Below, piece after piece: positions 6,112-6,280 of a DNA stretch of 6,280 bases. Location of the stretch: contig CAZHZL010000107.1 in the NCBI GenBank assembly GCA_964537245.1, positions 1-6,280 on the forward strand, given 5' to 3'. A model generated the notes under the pieces. The model searched no databases and was not told the origin of the DNA. It saw only the letters and a list, made by a program, of their open reading frames with translations. Source of the stretch: UMGS1840 sp964537245. Its GTDB lineage: Bacteria; Bacillota; Clostridia; UMGS1840. The position numbers and the translations under genes were made by a program. Positions within the stretch are counted from its first letter, which is position 1. Every line of letters begins with the position of its first letter.

Positions 6112-6280
6112 TTACTTCAATTCTTCCGTCTTAAAGGTTGTATATCCCTCATAATAATAGCTATGGTCTATGCCTTTCATATACACCTCGCGGTTTTCTA
6201 TTTCATTGGTCAAGGCGTTTTTCAGGATATGCTTTATTTCAATATCCTTAACGGGACTTCTCTCCATTGCAAGCAGATAA
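6112..6280 (-). CDS. Probable Fic-family protein, C-terminal 55 residues, cut by window edge
   Basis: I translated this frame by hand from the right edge. It reads YLLAMERSPV and KDIEIKHILK at the start, then later EVYMKGIDHSYYYEGY, and ends in EELK before TAA. The elements YLxAMxxSPV, a helix with HxLKNALT, and MKGIDxSYYYEGY resemble the conserved tail that follows the Fic fold in many short Fic proteins. Fic proteins usually transfer AMP from ATP to hydroxyl side chains and are often toxins. The catalytic HPFxxGNGR motif would lie outside the window, so activity and class cannot be judged. GC is about 37% by hand count, matching the HipA-like remnant but not the intervening DUF262 gene. The stop lies 34 bases before the DUF262 start. 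Identification rests on family memory of the tail only. Confidence 0.72.
   Translation of the reverse strand, partial: YLLAMERSPVKDIEIKHILKNALTNEIENREVYMKGIDHSYYYEGYTTFKTEELK

Noticed and set aside
6092..6122. Possible promoter before the DUF262 gene (TTGAAG, 18 bases, TATATA)
   Set aside because: Both boxes are poor matches, and the transcript would start within or after the ribosome binding site, so it would not make a useful leader.

Overview
The window is AT-rich and gene-dense. Every supported gene lies on the minus strand, so the reading order is from high to low coordinates. Purine-rich AGGAG-type ribosome binding sites precede the start codons. Together with the low GC this fits a low-GC Bacillota (Clostridia-like) host best. 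Treponema or Fusobacteria cannot be excluded, and Bacteroidota are less likely because they rarely use such strong Shine-Dalgarno sites. No rRNA, tRNA, CRISPR array, transposase or integrase was seen.

The layout, in transcription order, is as follows. (1) 6280-6112: the C-terminal 55 residues of a probable Fic-family protein, cut by the window edge. (2) 6077-4335: a complete 580-residue DUF262 + DUF1524 protein, related in architecture to the GmrSD-type modification-dependent restriction enzymes. (3) 4311-3970: a 113-residue remnant carrying only the catalytic C-lobe of a HipA-like kinase, ending hard against the DUF262 gene. (4) 3908-111: a complete 1265-residue fusion of nuclease, adenine methyltransferase and two-TRD specificity domains, a whole restriction-modification system in one polypeptide with the size and domain order of the AloI/CjeI/PpiI-like type IIB/IIG enzymes. 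(5) 94-1: the first 31 residues of a GIY-YIG-like (T5orf172/MUG113-type) protein, cut by the window edge. Gaps between neighbours are only 16 to 61 bases, so the set looks like one operon.

This is a defence island. The fusion enzyme would methylate and cut DNA at a bipartite site, and the DUF262/DUF1524 enzyme may attack invading DNA that carries foreign modifications. Fic, HipA-like and GIY-YIG genes are common companions of type I-like restriction loci.

The points most worth following are: a G7 homopolymer in the hinge between the two target-recognition domains of the fusion enzyme, where slippage would delete the second TRD; the very AT-rich DUF262 gene (about 27% GC by hand count) sitting between two flanks at about 37%, with the HipA-like gene decapitated exactly at its boundary; and the compact co-directional combination of five nuclease or toxin-like genes.
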